Assembly (NCBI RefSeq): GCF_019426345.1
Contig: NZ_JAHLLW010000002.1
Location: 310,001 to 374,000 of the forward strand
Reading direction: 5' to 3'
DNA: 64,000 nt
Source of the DNA: Marinomonas lutimaris
GTDB taxonomy: Bacteria > Pseudomonadota > Gammaproteobacteria > Pseudomonadales > Marinomonadaceae
Position 1 is the first letter of the stretch. Each line of letters starts with the position of its first letter. Shown here piece by piece: positions 36,198-46,218 of the stretch. Both the position numbers and the translations under genes were made by a program. The notes beneath the pieces were generated by a model. It had not been told where the DNA came from. It ran no database searches and saw nothing but the letters and a program-made list of their open reading frames with translations.

Positions 36198-36668
36198 ATG
36201 AATGACTTGTGGATAGGAGCCTGCCCAAATGAAGCTGACTACGTGTTTCTATTACCAAACAGGCCTGCTTTACCAAGCCCTGTCGATATATCGTTTTTAG
36301 AGAAACCGGATGTATCTCTCTTAATCGAACTGAATGGCAATCATTGGCGTAAAATATTTACTATCATGGCGAAGCTAGCAGCACCGACATATGATTCGTG
36401 GAAAGTCTTTCGCGATAAAGAGCTTTTAAATAAAGTTGGCATTGCGTTTTCTTTGGATCAACTTGGTGACTATAGGGGCTTGATTTTTATTGTCGGCAAT
36501 ACATTTAGAGACGAACTGCCAGTTGTAGATTCTGCTCAAGAAGTCGGAGACGTACATACTTCCTTTGTTTGTCTTCCGTATATTTGGTGTCCATATCTAG
36601 ACTATAGACAGTTTCCTAATATCTTAATTGAAGCTCTACGTGAGTATATTTTGGAGAAAAAATGTTAA
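36198..36668 (+). CDS. Uncharacterised protein paired with a TerB-like gene
   Basis: 156 residues, soluble, no signal peptide. Not recognised with confidence. It has a compact mixed alpha/beta look with conserved-looking aromatic patches (ELNGNHWRKIFTIMAKLA; FVCLPYIWCPYLDYRQFPN). AAGGAG precedes the ATG. It overlaps the TerB-like gene by 7 bases, so the products are probably made together. Confidence 0.7.
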   Translation: MNDLWIGACPNEADYVFLLPNRPALPSPVDISFLEKPDVSLLIELNGNHWRKIFTIMAKLAAPTYDSWKVFRDKELLNKVGIAFSLDQLGDYRGLIFIVGNTFRDELPVVDSAQEVGDVHTSFVCLPYIWCPYLDYRQFPNILIEALREYILEKKC

Positions 36669-37111
36669 ATGCTTTAAAGAGTCTTTTTAGCCTTCCTGTA
36701 GAGCAGGGTGAGCAAATATCTTATCAGAAAGCCGTAGCGGCTTTACTTATGGAAGTGATGCTGGCTGATAATGAAATAAACGAAATGGAAGAAGACCAGG
36801 TAAAACGGTTTCTTCGTGAAGTAAGTGAGTTAGGGGATGATATAGATACTCTTTATGAGGAAGCTCGTTCGGGTGTAGATGCAGCGAATGATCTCTATCA
36901 ATTTACTAAGGTCATTAACGAAACGGCAACCCTAGAACAAAAAATGTTGCTATTAAAAGCTCTGTGGCGTGTTGCACTTGCTGATGGTGATATTGATTCT
37001 TATGAAGATCATCGCATTCGAACTATCAGCGAGTTGTTGTTTATGCCTCATTCAGAGTTTATTCAGGCAAAACTCTTTGTATTGGCTGAAATGAAAACAG
37101 AAGAATCTTAG
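36662..37111 (+). CDS. TerB-like (tellurite-resistance/DjlA-type) protein
   Basis: 149 residues, helical. Two acidic repeats typical of TerB, LLMEVMLADNEINEMEED near residue 28 and ALWRVALADGDIDSYEDH near residue 105, probably bind divalent metal. No other ter genes are nearby, so a tellurite function is not implied; stand-alone TerB proteins act in envelope or stress responses. Followed by a strong terminator. Confidence 0.85.
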   Translation: MLNALKSLFSLPVEQGEQISYQKAVAALLMEVMLADNEINEMEEDQVKRFLREVSELGDDIDTLYEEARSGVDAANDLYQFTKVINETATLEQKMLLLKALWRVALADGDIDSYEDHRIRTISELLFMPHSEFIQAKLFVLAEMKTEES

Positions 37112-37114
37112 ACA

Positions 37115-37144
37115 AAAAAAACGCGGCTATTGCCGCGTTTTTTT
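37115..37144. terminator. Bidirectional terminator between TerB-like gene and sodB
   Basis: ACGCGGC / GCCGCGT stem flanked by A-run and T-run, 4-base loop. Confidence 0.88.
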
Positions 37145-37184
37145 GACTGGTCTTACTCTATTATTAATTTAATAAAAAATAGAA

Positions 37185-37769
37185 TTAAGCTGCGAAGTTC
37201 GCTGCCGCGAATTCCCAGTTAGCTAGTGCCCAAAAACCTTTTAAGTAATCAGGGCGAACATTGCGGTAATCAATGTAGTAAGCGTGTTCCCAAAGATCTA
37301 CGGTGATGATAGCCGTTTGACCATTTGTCATAGGTGTTGCAGCATTGCTTGTATTAACGATTTCTAGAGAGCCATCAGCGTTTTTAACCAACCAAGTCCA
37401 GCTAGAACCAAAGTTGTTTACTGCTTTGTCATCAAAAGCGGCTTGGAACTCTGCGAAAGAACCCCATTTTGCATTGATTGCATCAGCTAGAGCACCAGTA
37501 GGCTCGCCACCGCCGTTAGGGCTTAGGCTATTCCAGAAGAAAGTATGGTTCCAGATTTGAGCTGCATTATTGAAAACAGGGCCCGCTGGAGCAGATACAA
37601 TGATCTCTTCTAGCGTTTTATTTTCGTATTCAGAACCAGGAACTAAGCCGTTTAATTTAACAACATAAGTGTTGTGATGCTTGCCGTGATGGTACTCAAG
37701 CGTTTCAACAGACATATGAGGCTCTAGTGCGTCTTTAGCATAAGGAAGAGCGGGTAATTCAAAAGCCAT
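37185..37769 (-). CDS. sodB: Iron superoxide dismutase
   Basis: 194 residues (E. coli SodB 193). It dismutates superoxide in the cytoplasm. Metal ligands sit in the expected places: His in HHGKHHNTYV near residue 27, His in IWNHTFFWN near 74, and Asp and His in DLWEHAYYIDYRN near 157-161. AGGAG precedes the ATG. Confidence 0.97.
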   Translation of the reverse strand: MAFELPALPYAKDALEPHMSVETLEYHHGKHHNTYVVKLNGLVPGSEYENKTLEEIIVSAPAGPVFNNAAQIWNHTFFWNSLSPNGGGEPTGALADAINAKWGSFAEFQAAFDDKAVNNFGSSWTWLVKNADGSLEIVNTSNAATPMTNGQTAIITVDLWEHAYYIDYRNVRPDYLKGFWALANWEFAAANFAA

Positions 37770-37801
37770 TTCAATTCTCCTTGCTTTTAATTAACGAAAA
37801 A

Positions 37802-37843
37802 TGCTTGTTATCAAGCAGTTAATGGTGCTTATATAGTAGCACC
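37802..37843. promoter_or_regulatory. Two inverted repeats upstream of sodB
   Basis: TGCTTG-ttat-CAAGCA (37802-37817) and GGTGCT-tatatagt-AGCACC (37824-37843). The second spans an AT-rich element that could be the minus-strand -10 box of sodB; binding protein unknown. Confidence 0.4.
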
Positions 37844-37926
37844 GAACGACTTAAGATAATATTATTTAGGTTTGTTCTAGAACGATTTTCCATAATTACT
37901 GTTAATAGCGACTATATAAGATTTCC

Positions 37927-38847
37927 ATGCGAAGAGACGATGATGTTGAGATCCCAAGCCTGACTCTGGATCAAGATGAAGTCAGCAATAGAAGACCTAG
38001 TGCAACCGCACCAAAAGGTCATTCGACCCCTACGCCAGCAAGACCAGCTCATGCCCCTAGTGTTGTACACAAAAAACAAAGTCTTGTCGGTATCTATTTT
38101 TTATTAATACTTTTGTTGCTCGTTTTGGCAGGTGCAGGATATTGGCTGTGGCAGCAAAATATGCAGTTGCGCAACGATCTGTACGGTGCCAAGAGTGAGA
38201 TACAAAATTTAGATCATCAGCTCCTTGCTGCAGATGTGTCCGCTAATGAGCAGGGTGAAACCTTAGAAGAGACATTGAAAAATCACGAAAGTGAAATTCG
38301 TAAACTCTGGGGTGTTTCTTATGATACCAATAGAAAGTCCATCGAGAGTAATAATGCTGCGATTGAGGAGCTTCAGAAGAAGCTTTCTTCAATGCGTGAC
38401 ACTATTTCGACTCAGTCGAAACGTATAGCTGTTCAAGCAGAAGCCTTTAATGAAGTTGAAGCTGGCTTCAATAAACTTGTTCCTACTGTTGCCTCAATAG
38501 ATGAAACAGTAAAAACAATTGCAGCAAAACAAGATGCTCAAGCCAAACAATTGCAAGCATCTGAAAAATCCATAGCAGCTCAAGCAGGGCAGAACGAAGC
38601 GCAAGCCTTAAGTTTGGATCAAATTCTACAAGATCTGACAGCTCTTCAGAAAAAAGTATCAACCATCGAAAAACGCACTGCTGATACTAGCTCTACCGAT
38701 GTGGCGAATATTCAAGACACTTTGGCTAAGCATCAAGATGCTATCAACTCTAGTGACGCGTTTAGAACACAAGTTAATGGCGAAATTATTCGTCTGCGCA
38801 AGCAGATTAATCAGCTTATGCTAGAGCAGCAACTCAGCTCTCAGTAA
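37927..38847 (+). CDS. Single-pass inner-membrane coiled-coil protein
   Basis: 306 residues. A Pro-rich cytoplasmic N terminus (about 1-50), one TM helix near residues 56-76 (GIYFLLILLLLVLAGAGYW), then a long periplasmic coiled coil (about 78-305) with many Gln/Ala/Lys heptads. Family not recognised; divergent from sodB. It may be a scaffold or envelope spacer. No obvious ribosome binding site is seen near the ATG. Confidence 0.75.
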   Translation: MRRDDDVEIPSLTLDQDEVSNRRPSATAPKGHSTPTPARPAHAPSVVHKKQSLVGIYFLLILLLLVLAGAGYWLWQQNMQLRNDLYGAKSEIQNLDHQLLAADVSANEQGETLEETLKNHESEIRKLWGVSYDTNRKSIESNNAAIEELQKKLSSMRDTISTQSKRIAVQAEAFNEVEAGFNKLVPTVASIDETVKTIAAKQDAQAKQLQASEKSIAAQAGQNEAQALSLDQILQDLTALQKKVSTIEKRTADTSSTDVANIQDTLAKHQDAINSSDAFRTQVNGEIIRLRKQINQLMLEQQLSSQ

Positions 38848-38869
38848 ATTTTTTCTAAATTGCATGCGT

Positions 38870-38894
38870 AAAGGCCGATTTATCGGCCTTTTCT
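38870..38894 (+). terminator. Terminator after the 37927 gene
   Basis: AAGGCCGAT / ATCGGCCTT stem with a very short loop and T-rich tail. Confidence 0.82.
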
Positions 38895-39074
38895 TTTTCT
38901 AATATGTTCTCTATTCCTCCTTAAGATCTAATTCAATTACCCTTAAAAAGGTTTTACTTATAAAGCTTTTTTAATATACATATTCTACTAAAGTCTAGAT
39001 GGGATGCTTTTTATAACCTAAAGGCATGTTATAGTTTTAAAAATGCTGAAGCCTGACAACAGAGATGGGAAATT

Positions 39075-39980
39075 ATGACAGAGGCAAGACTTACTCACTT
39101 AAAACAGCTAGAAGCCGAAAGTATTCATATTATACGTGAGGTAGCAGCTGAATTTGATAATCCAGTAATGCTTTATTCGATTGGTAAAGACTCAGCTGTA
39201 ATGCTGCACCTTGCCATGAAGGCATTCTATCCTGGCAAACCACCATTTCCACTAATGCACGTGGATACCGGTTGGAAGTTTAAGGAAATGATTACTTTCC
39301 GTGATGAGCTAGTTGCTAAGCTTGGCTTAGAACTTATCGTTCATCAAAATCAAGAAGGTATTGATCAAGGTATTGGGCCTTTTACACACGGCAGCTCAAA
39401 GCATACCGATGTAATGAAGACTCAAGGTCTTAAACAGGCTCTAGATAAATACGGTTTTGATGCTGCTTTTGGTGGCGCCCGCCGTGACGAAGAAAAATCT
39501 CGCGCAAAAGAGCGCGTTTACTCCTTCCGTGATAAGCAACACCGCTGGGACCCAAAAAATCAGCGCCCAGAATTGTGGAATATCTATAACGGTAAAGTGA
39601 ACAAAGGCGAGAGCATCCGTGTTTTCCCATTGTCTAACTGGACTGAGCTTGATATCTGGCAATATATCTATCTGGAAAGCATTCCAATTGTTCCTCTTTA
39701 CTTTTCTGCAAAACGCCCAGTGGTTGAACGTGATGGTACTTTGATCATGGTTGATGATGAGCGTATGCCGTTAAACGGTGAAGTCCCTGAGATGAAGTCT
39801 GTTCGCTTCCGTACTCTAGGTTGCTACCCATTAACGGGTGCGGTTGAATCTGAAGCAGCATCCCTACCTGAAATTATTCAGGAAATGTTGCTGACAAGAA
39901 GTTCAGAGCGTCAAGGGCGAATGATTGACCATGATTCATCTGGGTCAATGGAAGAGAAGAAGAAACAAGGCTATTTCTAA
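39075..39980 (+). CDS. cysD: Sulfate adenylyltransferase subunit 2
   Basis: 301 residues (E. coli CysD 302). It adenylates sulfate to APS in assimilatory sulfate reduction, in complex with CysN. The PP-loop SIGKDSAVM near residues 35-43 and [15 protein letters not shown] near 131-145 are clear family motifs. Start ATG follows GAGATGGGAAA. cysN starts 18 bases downstream; the two form an operon ended by a strong terminator. Confidence 0.96.
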   Translation: MTEARLTHLKQLEAESIHIIREVAAEFDNPVMLYSIGKDSAVMLHLAMKAFYPGKPPFPLMHVDTGWKFKEMITFRDELVAKLGLELIVHQNQEGIDQGIGPFTHGSSKHTDVMKTQGLKQALDKYGFDAAFGGARRDEEKSRAKERVYSFRDKQHRWDPKNQRPELWNIYNGKVNKGESIRVFPLSNWTELDIWQYIYLESIPIVPLYFSAKRPVVERDGTLIMVDDERMPLNGEVPEMKSVRFRTLGCYPLTGAVESEAASLPEIIQEMLLTRSSERQGRMIDHDSSGSMEEKKKQGYF

Positions 39981-39998
39981 GTTTGGAGTAAAGAAAGA

Positions 39999-41612
39999 AT
40001 GTCTCACCAATCAGAATTGATCAGCCAAGACATACTTGGTTATCTGAAACAACATGAAGAAAAAGACTTATTGCGTCTTCTTACTTGTGGCAATGTCGAT
40101 GATGGAAAAAGTACACTAATCGGTCGTTTGCTTCATGACTCTAAGTTGATTTATGAAGATCACCTAGACGCGGTTAAGCGTGACAGCAAAAAGTCTGGCA
40201 CCCAGGGTGAAGAGGTAGACTTGGCTTTGTTAGTCGATGGCCTCCAAGCAGAGCGCGAGCAGGGCATCACAATCGATGTAGCTTACCGTTATTTTTCTAC
40301 TGAAAAACGTAAGTTTATCATTGCCGATACTCCAGGGCATGAGCAATATACCCGTAACATGGCGACCGGTGCATCCACTTGTGATCTTGCCATTATCTTG
40401 ATCGATGCGCGTTATGGCGTTCAAACCCAAACCCGCCGTCATAGCTATATTGCTTCTTTGTTGGGCATTAAGCATGTTGTGGTTGCAATTAACAAAATGG
40501 ATTTGGTCGAATTCTCCGAAGAAAAATTTAACCAAATTAAAAATGACTATCTAAAATTTGTTGGCCAGCTTGGTGATCGTCAACCTGAAGATATTCATTT
40601 TGTTCCAATGTCAGCATTGCGTGGCGACAACGTGGTAAATGCGTCAGAAAGCACGCCTTGGTATCAAGGCGGCCCATTAATGTCGATTTTGGAAACGGTG
40701 CAAATTAATCGTGATGTGAAGCGTGACTCTTTCCGTTTCCCAGTTCAATATGTTAACCGTCCTAACCTAGACTTCCGTGGTTTTTCTGGAACCATTGCTG
40801 CAGGCGTCGTTAAGCCAGGTGATAAAGTTGTAGCCTTGCCTTCAGGTAAAACCTCTACAGTTGAAAGAATTGTGACATTTGATGGTGATTTAGAGGCAGC
40901 AAAAGCAGGTCAAGCTGTCACTATTACACTTGAAGATGAGATCGATATTAGTCGTGGCGACATGCTTTCGCACATTGGTCAAGAGCCTCTGATTGCGACT
41001 ACGCTTCGCTCTTCCATTGTGTGGATGGCTGATCATCCATTGGTTCCTGGTAAGTTGTATGACTTCAAATTAGGAACGCAAACAGTTCCTGGTAAAGTTC
41101 ATCACTTTAACCATCGTGTTGACGTTAATACGCTTGAAGTTAGCAAAATAGATGCGTTGGAACTAAATGGTATCGGCGATGCAGTCATTCAGTTCGATGC
41201 ACCTGTTGCATTTGATGAATACACAGATAGCCGTTTCACTGGTGCTTTGATTATTATTGACCGCTTAACTAACGTAACAGTTGGTGCAGGTATGGTTGAA
41301 GAGGCTGTTGCTGAGCTAGATCAAAACACTGTAGTTAGTGCGGAAGATCGTGCCGCACGACTCGGTCAAAAACCTGCAGTTATCGCCTTGGCCGCTAGCG
41401 TGTTGAAGCAAAGTGATGCGCTTGAACGCCTGTTGTTACGCCAAGGTATTGTTGCTTTGGTAAAAGCGGATGCGACAGCGCAAGAATCGGCGCTAATTCG
41501 TCAGACAGGTGTTGCCTTTTTGGTGGCCGACTCGGCGATAGCGGATTCTCAGATCACCGAATCCGCACTAGATGACGTCGTGGATTTAATTGTTGAAAGC
41601 GTTCAGCTATAA
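39999..41612 (+). CDS. cysN: Sulfate adenylyltransferase subunit 1 (GTPase) with C-terminal extension
   Basis: 537 residues; E. coli CysN has 475. EF-Tu-like GTPase: [15 protein letters not shown] near residue 31 (G1), DTPGHEQY (G3), NKMDL (G4), then two beta-barrel domains. It couples GTP hydrolysis to APS formation by CysD. Residues from about 450 on form an extra alpha/beta segment ([22 protein letters not shown] and onward) with no P-loop. It sits where CysNC fusions carry APS kinase but is too short and lacks GxSGxGKS, so it is not a working kinase. GGAG precedes the ATG. Confidence 0.93.
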   Translation: MSHQSELISQDILGYLKQHEEKDLLRLLTCGNVDDGKSTLIGRLLHDSKLIYEDHLDAVKRDSKKSGTQGEEVDLALLVDGLQAEREQGITIDVAYRYFSTEKRKFIIADTPGHEQYTRNMATGASTCDLAIILIDARYGVQTQTRRHSYIASLLGIKHVVVAINKMDLVEFSEEKFNQIKNDYLKFVGQLGDRQPEDIHFVPMSALRGDNVVNASESTPWYQGGPLMSILETVQINRDVKRDSFRFPVQYVNRPNLDFRGFSGTIAAGVVKPGDKVVALPSGKTSTVERIVTFDGDLEAAKAGQAVTITLEDEIDISRGDMLSHIGQEPLIATTLRSSIVWMADHPLVPGKLYDFKLGTQTVPGKVHHFNHRVDVNTLEVSKIDALELNGIGDAVIQFDAPVAFDEYTDSRFTGALIIIDRLTNVTVGAGMVEEAVAELDQNTVVSAEDRAARLGQKPAVIALAASVLKQSDALERLLLRQGIVALVKADATAQESALIRQTGVAFLVADSAIADSQITESALDDVVDLIVESVQL

Positions 41613-41627
41613 CGAAAGAAATGTAAC

Positions 41628-41657
41628 AAAGCCAGCTCTATGGGCTGGCTTTTTTAT
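41628..41657 (+). terminator. Terminator after cysN
   Basis: AAAGCCAGC / GCTGGCTTT stem, about 7-base loop, T-run. Confidence 0.88.
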
Positions 41658-41676
41658 TGTTGAAATAAAGGTTTTA

Positions 41677-42417
41677 TTACACTGTTTCTTCTAAATCAAC
41701 ACGCTTCACTTCTTTATGCTGATCTTCACTATTGCCTAATTTCCAGTAGCTAGAAATATAGAAATTTTCTTTTTCAATATTTCTGTCATTCTTAAAAAAT
41801 GAACGTAGCATTCTCATGCTGCTAAATTCGCAAGCCACCCAAACAGAAACACTGCCTTGATGCCATGATAGTGACTGAATTTGATCCAATAGTAAGTTGG
41901 CGTTTTCGCCAGGGTGGGGGTTAATTACCCATTTAAGCTCAATGCCGGTAGGGTGCTTTAAAGGCTGAATGTCATCCTCTGAAATTACTTCAAGTACAGC
42001 ATACCCTTTTGAGTCTTGTGGAAGCTTTGCTAAATTGACACTGATTGCTGGCAAGGCCGTCATATCACCCACTAGTATTTTCCAGTCAGTTGACTCTTCA
42101 ATGAGTTTTTTGGGGCCAGGGCCTCCAACAAGAATTGTGTCGTTAGGTTGAGTGTTTTTTGCCCATGTTGATGCTGGTCCACCATCTTCATGCAAGACAA
42201 AATCAATATCTATTTCATTAGCTCGTTGATGTCGAATAGTATAAGTACGTAATAGGGGCTTTTGATCCTTTCTTGGAAAAATAAGTTTAACATAGCCGCT
42301 TTCCTGATCTTCAGGAATGGTATTAATATTGTCACCCCCTAAGGTGACTCGCAACATATTAGGGGTAACATGTAATTTATTAATAACCGTTAACTCTCGT
42401 GGTTGTGGTCTGCTCAT
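41677..42417 (-). CDS. Siderophore-interacting protein (FAD-dependent ferric reductase)
   Basis: 246 residues using the ATG at 42417, which has AAGGAG 7 bases upstream and fits the family N terminus (PRELTVINKLHVTPNMLRVTLGG). LLRTYTIRHQ near residues 67-76 is the FAD-binding R-x-Y-[ST] motif, and the C terminus carries the SIP NAD(P)H-binding domain (VWVACEFSSMRMLRSFF). Such proteins reduce ferric siderophores in the cytoplasm to release iron. It lies 10 bases after the MarR-type gene; both are under a Fur-box promoter. Confidence 0.9.
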   Translation of the reverse strand: MSRPQPRELTVINKLHVTPNMLRVTLGGDNINTIPEDQESGYVKLIFPRKDQKPLLRTYTIRHQRANEIDIDFVLHEDGGPASTWAKNTQPNDTILVGGPGPKKLIEESTDWKILVGDMTALPAISVNLAKLPQDSKGYAVLEVISEDDIQPLKHPTGIELKWVINPHPGENANLLLDQIQSLSWHQGSVSVWVACEFSSMRMLRSFFKNDRNIEKENFYISSYWKLGNSEDQHKEVKRVDLEETV

Positions 42418-42427
42418 AACGGGCTCC

Positions 42428-42874
42428 TTAATTTTGTTTGTCACATGATGGAGACTGGTCAAGGTTATTTACCATAATCTCTGAAATATGTATGAAATCT
42501 TCTATTTGTTGCGCGGTTAAATATTTAGTCATTTTTTCGACTGCTAATTGATCTAACATCATAAGCTTTTCGAGTAATTCGCTGCCTATTTGTGTCAGAC
42601 TTAATAACTGGCTGCGATGATTGTCTGGACAGCGGACCTTTATCACATAACCGGCACCGACTAACTCCTTAAGAACGCGAGTAATTTGAGATTTATCAAG
42701 TGAAAGCCTGTCCGAAATGTCTTTTGCGCTGCAGTTTTTAATGTTTTTGATGCACTTTAGTGATCGTATATGGCTTACGGGAATTGCGATACCTGATGTT
42801 GATGCCGCTTCACGCATTTGGTGGCGATAGTTGTGCATCAGTTTGTGAAGCGACTCGCCAATTTTTTCCTTCAT
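42428..42874 (-). CDS. MarR-family transcriptional regulator
   Basis: 148 residues, winged helix: SAKDISDRLSLDKSQITRVLKEL near residues 49-71 is the recognition HTH and KVRCPDNHRSQLLSLT the wing. It probably regulates its own operon with the siderophore-interacting protein. AGGAG precedes the ATG. The palindrome overlapping the -35 box is a candidate binding site. Confidence 0.9.
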   Translation of the reverse strand: MKEKIGESLHKLMHNYRHQMREAASTSGIAIPVSHIRSLKCIKNIKNCSAKDISDRLSLDKSQITRVLKELVGAGYVIKVRCPDNHRSQLLSLTQIGSELLEKLMMLDQLAVEKMTKYLTAQQIEDFIHISEIMVNNLDQSPSCDKQN

Positions 42875-42901
42875 ACGCTCCTGCTTTTAAATTTCAAATT
42901 G

Positions 42902-42946
42902 TGAGAATGATTATCAATATAGTGAATTAAGTTGATATTGTCAACT
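42902..42946 (-). promoter_or_regulatory. Sigma-70 promoter with Fur box and palindrome, marR-SIP operon
   Basis: On the minus strand TTGACA (42944-42939), 17-base spacer, TATATT (42921-42916). Directly after comes TGATAATCATTCTCA (42916-42902), matching the 7-1-7 Fur consensus TGATAAT-n-ATTATCA at all but one position. AGTTGA-5-TCAACT (42930-42946) covers the -35 box and may be the MarR-type operator. Confidence 0.82.
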
Positions 42947-43046
42947 GAGTTTGTGGTGAAAATACTAACCAAAGGAAGGGAGGGTGTTTTTCTTATAGAA
43001 GTTAATAGTTACAATGCTTGGGTTAGCATTAAGTAGATAGAGTGAT

Positions 43047-43538
43047 ATGAATAAGCACGATGTATATAAAGCGGTTACCGCTGCATTGTTAAGTCGCTAT
43101 GAAACTGCAAAGTGGGCAGCGAAACAGGCTCATGAAGCTGCAACGAATGAAGAAAGTGTCGCAGAGAATAAGTACGATACTTTTGGCTTAGAGGCTTCTT
43201 ATTTAGCTCATGGACAATCTCAGCGAGTGCTGGAATGCGAAAAAGATTGGCTACTTTTTGATAAAGCGAAACCAATTATATTTACTGAAGAAAACGTCAT
43301 TGGCTTATGGTGTATTGTCACCTTGTCTGAACTTGAATCTTCAAATAACGTTAAAAAATATTTCTTAATTTCACCTTGTGCCGGTGGGCTCAATATCGAA
43401 ATATCTGAAAAGACCATTTATCTTGTGACCACTTCTACGCCTGTAGGCAAGATGTTATTTGGTAAGATGCTTGGAGATGAGGTTGAACTGCCTCAAAACG
43501 GTAAGCAAACCGCTTATGAAATAACCACTATTGCATAA
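43047..43538 (+). CDS. GreA/GreB C-terminal-domain-like protein
   Basis: 163 residues. The C-terminal half (FLISPCAGGLNI … TSTPVGKMLFGKMLGDEVELP … YEITTI) matches the FKBP-like C-terminal domain of GreA/GreB elongation factors, where SPLGRALLGKxVGDEV is typical. The N-terminal half has a helical region but not the acidic-tipped coiled coil of GreA that enters the RNA polymerase channel. It may thus bind RNA polymerase like Rnk or other Gre-like proteins without transcript cleavage activity. No strong ribosome binding site is visible. Confidence 0.75.
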   Translation: MNKHDVYKAVTAALLSRYETAKWAAKQAHEAATNEESVAENKYDTFGLEASYLAHGQSQRVLECEKDWLLFDKAKPIIFTEENVIGLWCIVTLSELESSNNVKKYFLISPCAGGLNIEISEKTIYLVTTSTPVGKMLFGKMLGDEVELPQNGKQTAYEITTIA

Positions 43539-43727
43539 AGCGTATATTGTAGCGGACAAATTTGGTTCAGACCCTAGAGAGTCAGACTCTGTTCGCATAT
43601 AATGCTTTGCCTTAAAATATTCTGTTATTCTATTCGGAGTCTAAAATTCAGTTAACATTGCTGATCGAATAGAAAACGTTCTAAGAAAAAATCACTCTCT
43701 TACTGAGAAAGTAATAGGAAAGAAATT

Positions 43728-45497
43728 ATGCGCAGCCATTATTGCGGCGAGTTAAATGCTTCTAACATTTCACAAGAAATTACCCTATGCGGTTGGGTTC
43801 ATCGTCGTCGTGACCACGGCGGCGTTATCTTCTTAGACGTTCGTGACCGCGAAGGTATTACTCAAGTAGTTTTCGACCCAGATCGCGCGGAAAGTTTTGC
43901 TCTTGCAGACAGTGTTCGGAACGAATTTGTTGTCAAACTTAAAGGTTTAGTGCGAGCTCGCCCTGAAGGCACAGTAAATCCAAATATGAATACTGGCGAA
44001 ATTGAAGTATTAGGAACTGAACTAGAAATTCTTAATGCTGCAAAAACACCACCATTTCAGCTTGATGAACACCAATCGGTAGGTGAAGACGTTCGCTTAA
44101 AAAATCGTTTTATCGATTTACGTCGTCCTGAAATTCAGCAAAAAATGCGCTTCCGTTCAAAGGTGACATCTGTATTGCGTCGCTACTTAGATGGCAATGG
44201 TTTCCTAGATATCGAAACGCCAATTCTGACTCGCGCTACTCCAGAAGGTGCGCGTGACTATTTGGTGCCTAGCCGTACGCAACAGGGCAGTTTCTTTGCA
44301 TTGCCTCAGTCTCCACAGTTGTTTAAGCAATTGTTAATGGTGTCTGGCTTTGATCGTTATTACCAAATCGCAAAATGTTTTCGTGATGAAGATTTGCGTG
44401 CTGATCGTCAACCAGAATTCACTCAAGTAGACATTGAAACATCGTTTATGAGTGAGCAAGATATCATGGCGATGACTGAGGAGATGATTGTTAGCCTGTT
44501 TAAAGAGCTAATGAATGTTGATTTGGGCACTTTCCCACGCATGCCTTACTCTGAAGCAATGGAAACTTATGGTAGCGATAAGCCAGATCTTCGTATTCCA
44601 CTAACTATCGTGTCAGTATCTGACTTGATGGCTAATGTGGACTTTAAAGTATTCTCTGGTCCTGCTACCGATCCAAAAGGTCGTGTTGCAGCTCTTAAAG
44701 TACCAGGCGGTAATGCGTTAACTCGTAAACAAATTGACGACTATACCAAGTTTGTTTCTATTTACGGTGCGAAAGGTTTGGCATATATCAAGGTGAATGA
44801 TAAGTCTAACCTAGAGGAAGGCTTGCAGTCTCCTATTGTTAAGTTCCTTCCAGTTGAAGTTCGTGCCGCTTTACTTGAGCGTTTAGAAGCGCAAGATGGT
44901 GATTTGATCTTCTTCGGCGCAGATTCAGCTAAAGTGGTTAATGAAGCTCTTGGAGCATTGCGCTGCAAGCTAGGCGAAGATCTGAACCTTTATACTTGCA
45001 AGTGGGCACCATTGTGGGTTGTTGACTTCCCAATGTTCGAAGAAACCAGTGATGGCGGAATTACAGCGATTCACCACCCATTCACTGCGCCTTCATGCTC
45101 TCCAGAAGAGCTGAAAGCAAACCCTTTGACTGCACTTTCGCAAGCCTATGACATGGTGCTAAACGGTACTGAACTAGGTGGTGGCTCTATTCGTATTCAC
45201 CAATCTTCAATGCAAGAAACGGTTTTTGAATTGTTGAATATCAGCAAAGATGAGCAAGAAGAGAAATTTGGTTTCTTGTTAGATGCATTGAAATTTGGTG
45301 CGCCACCACATGGTGGTTTAGCATTCGGTTTAGATCGCCTTGTGATGCTAATGACAGGTTCAAGCTCTATTCGTGATGTTATTGCTTTTCCTAAAACGCA
45401 AAGTGCAACGTGTCTATTGACTCAAGCGCCAGGTGAAGTAAGCGAGAAGCAACTAAAAGAATTGAATATTCGCGTCAGAAAACCAGTCGTTGAATGA
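43728..45497 (+). CDS. aspS: Aspartyl-tRNA synthetase
   Basis: 589 residues (E. coli AspRS 590). N-terminal OB-fold anticodon-binding domain ([21 protein letters not shown]), class II catalytic core with [16 protein letters not shown] (motif 2) near residue 217 and [13 protein letters not shown] (motif 3) near residue 533, and the bacterial GAD insertion between. The ATG at 43728 follows AGGAAAG. It stands alone, ended by a strong terminator. Confidence 0.97.
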   Translation: MRSHYCGELNASNISQEITLCGWVHRRRDHGGVIFLDVRDREGITQVVFDPDRAESFALADSVRNEFVVKLKGLVRARPEGTVNPNMNTGEIEVLGTELEILNAAKTPPFQLDEHQSVGEDVRLKNRFIDLRRPEIQQKMRFRSKVTSVLRRYLDGNGFLDIETPILTRATPEGARDYLVPSRTQQGSFFALPQSPQLFKQLLMVSGFDRYYQIAKCFRDEDLRADRQPEFTQVDIETSFMSEQDIMAMTEEMIVSLFKELMNVDLGTFPRMPYSEAMETYGSDKPDLRIPLTIVSVSDLMANVDFKVFSGPATDPKGRVAALKVPGGNALTRKQIDDYTKFVSIYGAKGLAYIKVNDKSNLEEGLQSPIVKFLPVEVRAALLERLEAQDGDLIFFGADSAKVVNEALGALRCKLGEDLNLYTCKWAPLWVVDFPMFEETSDGGITAIHHPFTAPSCSPEELKANPLTALSQAYDMVLNGTELGGGSIRIHQSSMQETVFELLNISKDEQEEKFGFLLDALKFGAPPHGGLAFGLDRLVMLMTGSSSIRDVIAFPKTQSATCLLTQAPGEVSEKQLKELNIRVRKPVVE

Positions 45498-45561
45498 TAG
45501 AAATTACTCTTAAACTTATTCTAAAACAGTAAGTTATGTTAAGAGATTGAAAGAAAAACGT

Positions 45562-45589
45562 AAAAGGCCACTTATTAGTGGCCTTTTTT
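45562..45589 (+). terminator. Terminator after aspS
   Basis: Perfect 11-bp stem AAAAGGCCACT / AGTGGCCTTTT, 4-base loop, T-run. Confidence 0.9.
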
Positions 45590-45660
45590 GTATTTTGGCA
45601 TTGCATACTTTGTAAAGGGCTGTTGAAATATACAGTAATTATATAAGGCACAAAAAAGTT

Positions 45661-46218
45661 ATGCCCACGACCAGGATTTTAGCCATTGACCCAGGCTCAC
45701 GAGTAACGGGCTTTGGTATTGTTGATGTGACAAATGGTAAATCTGTATATGTTAACAGTGGTTGCATTCGATTACCGGATGAAGCGCTATCAGTTAGGCT
45801 TAAATATATTTTTCAAAATGTTTCAGCTCTCTTGGAAGAATACAAGCCAAACGAATTTGCTATAGAAGAAGTGTTTTTGGCTAAGAATGCGAATTCAGCG
45901 TTAAAACTTGGTCAAGCAAGAGGCGCAGCTATTGTAGCGGCATCTCTGCAAGAATTAGAAGTACACGAATATGCCGCTCGACGAGTTAAGCAATCTGTTG
46001 TCGGCAACGGTAATGCAGATAAAGCACAAGTGCAAATGATGGTGCAGCTTTTATTGAATTTAACTTCTAAGCCTCAAGCTGATGCGGCTGATGCTTTAGC
46101 CATTGCTTTGTGTCATGCTAACACGCGAACTTCTGGCGGGCTGGAATACGGCGTCGGAAAGAGAGCAGGGCGCACCTCTAAGCGCTGGACAGAACAAGAT
46201 GTAAGGAAAACTTTGTGA
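45661..46218 (+). CDS. ruvC: Crossover junction endodeoxyribonuclease RuvC
   Basis: 185 residues. Resolves Holliday junctions. Acidic catalytic residues are seen in [13 protein letters not shown] near residue 8, IEEVFLAKN near 68, and [12 protein letters not shown] near 140-151. The stop overlaps the ruvA GTG start (GTGA), so ruvC and ruvA are coupled. First gene of ruvCAB. Confidence 0.96.
   Translation: MPTTRILAIDPGSRVTGFGIVDVTNGKSVYVNSGCIRLPDEALSVRLKYIFQNVSALLEEYKPNEFAIEEVFLAKNANSALKLGQARGAAIVAASLQELEVHEYAARRVKQSVVGNGNADKAQVQMMVQLLLNLTSKPQADAADALAIALCHANTRTSGGLEYGVGKRAGRTSKRWTEQDVRKTL

Noticed and set aside
36662-37111. Tellurite resistance operon
   Set aside because: Only a TerB-like gene is present; no terZ/A/C/D/E partners are nearby.
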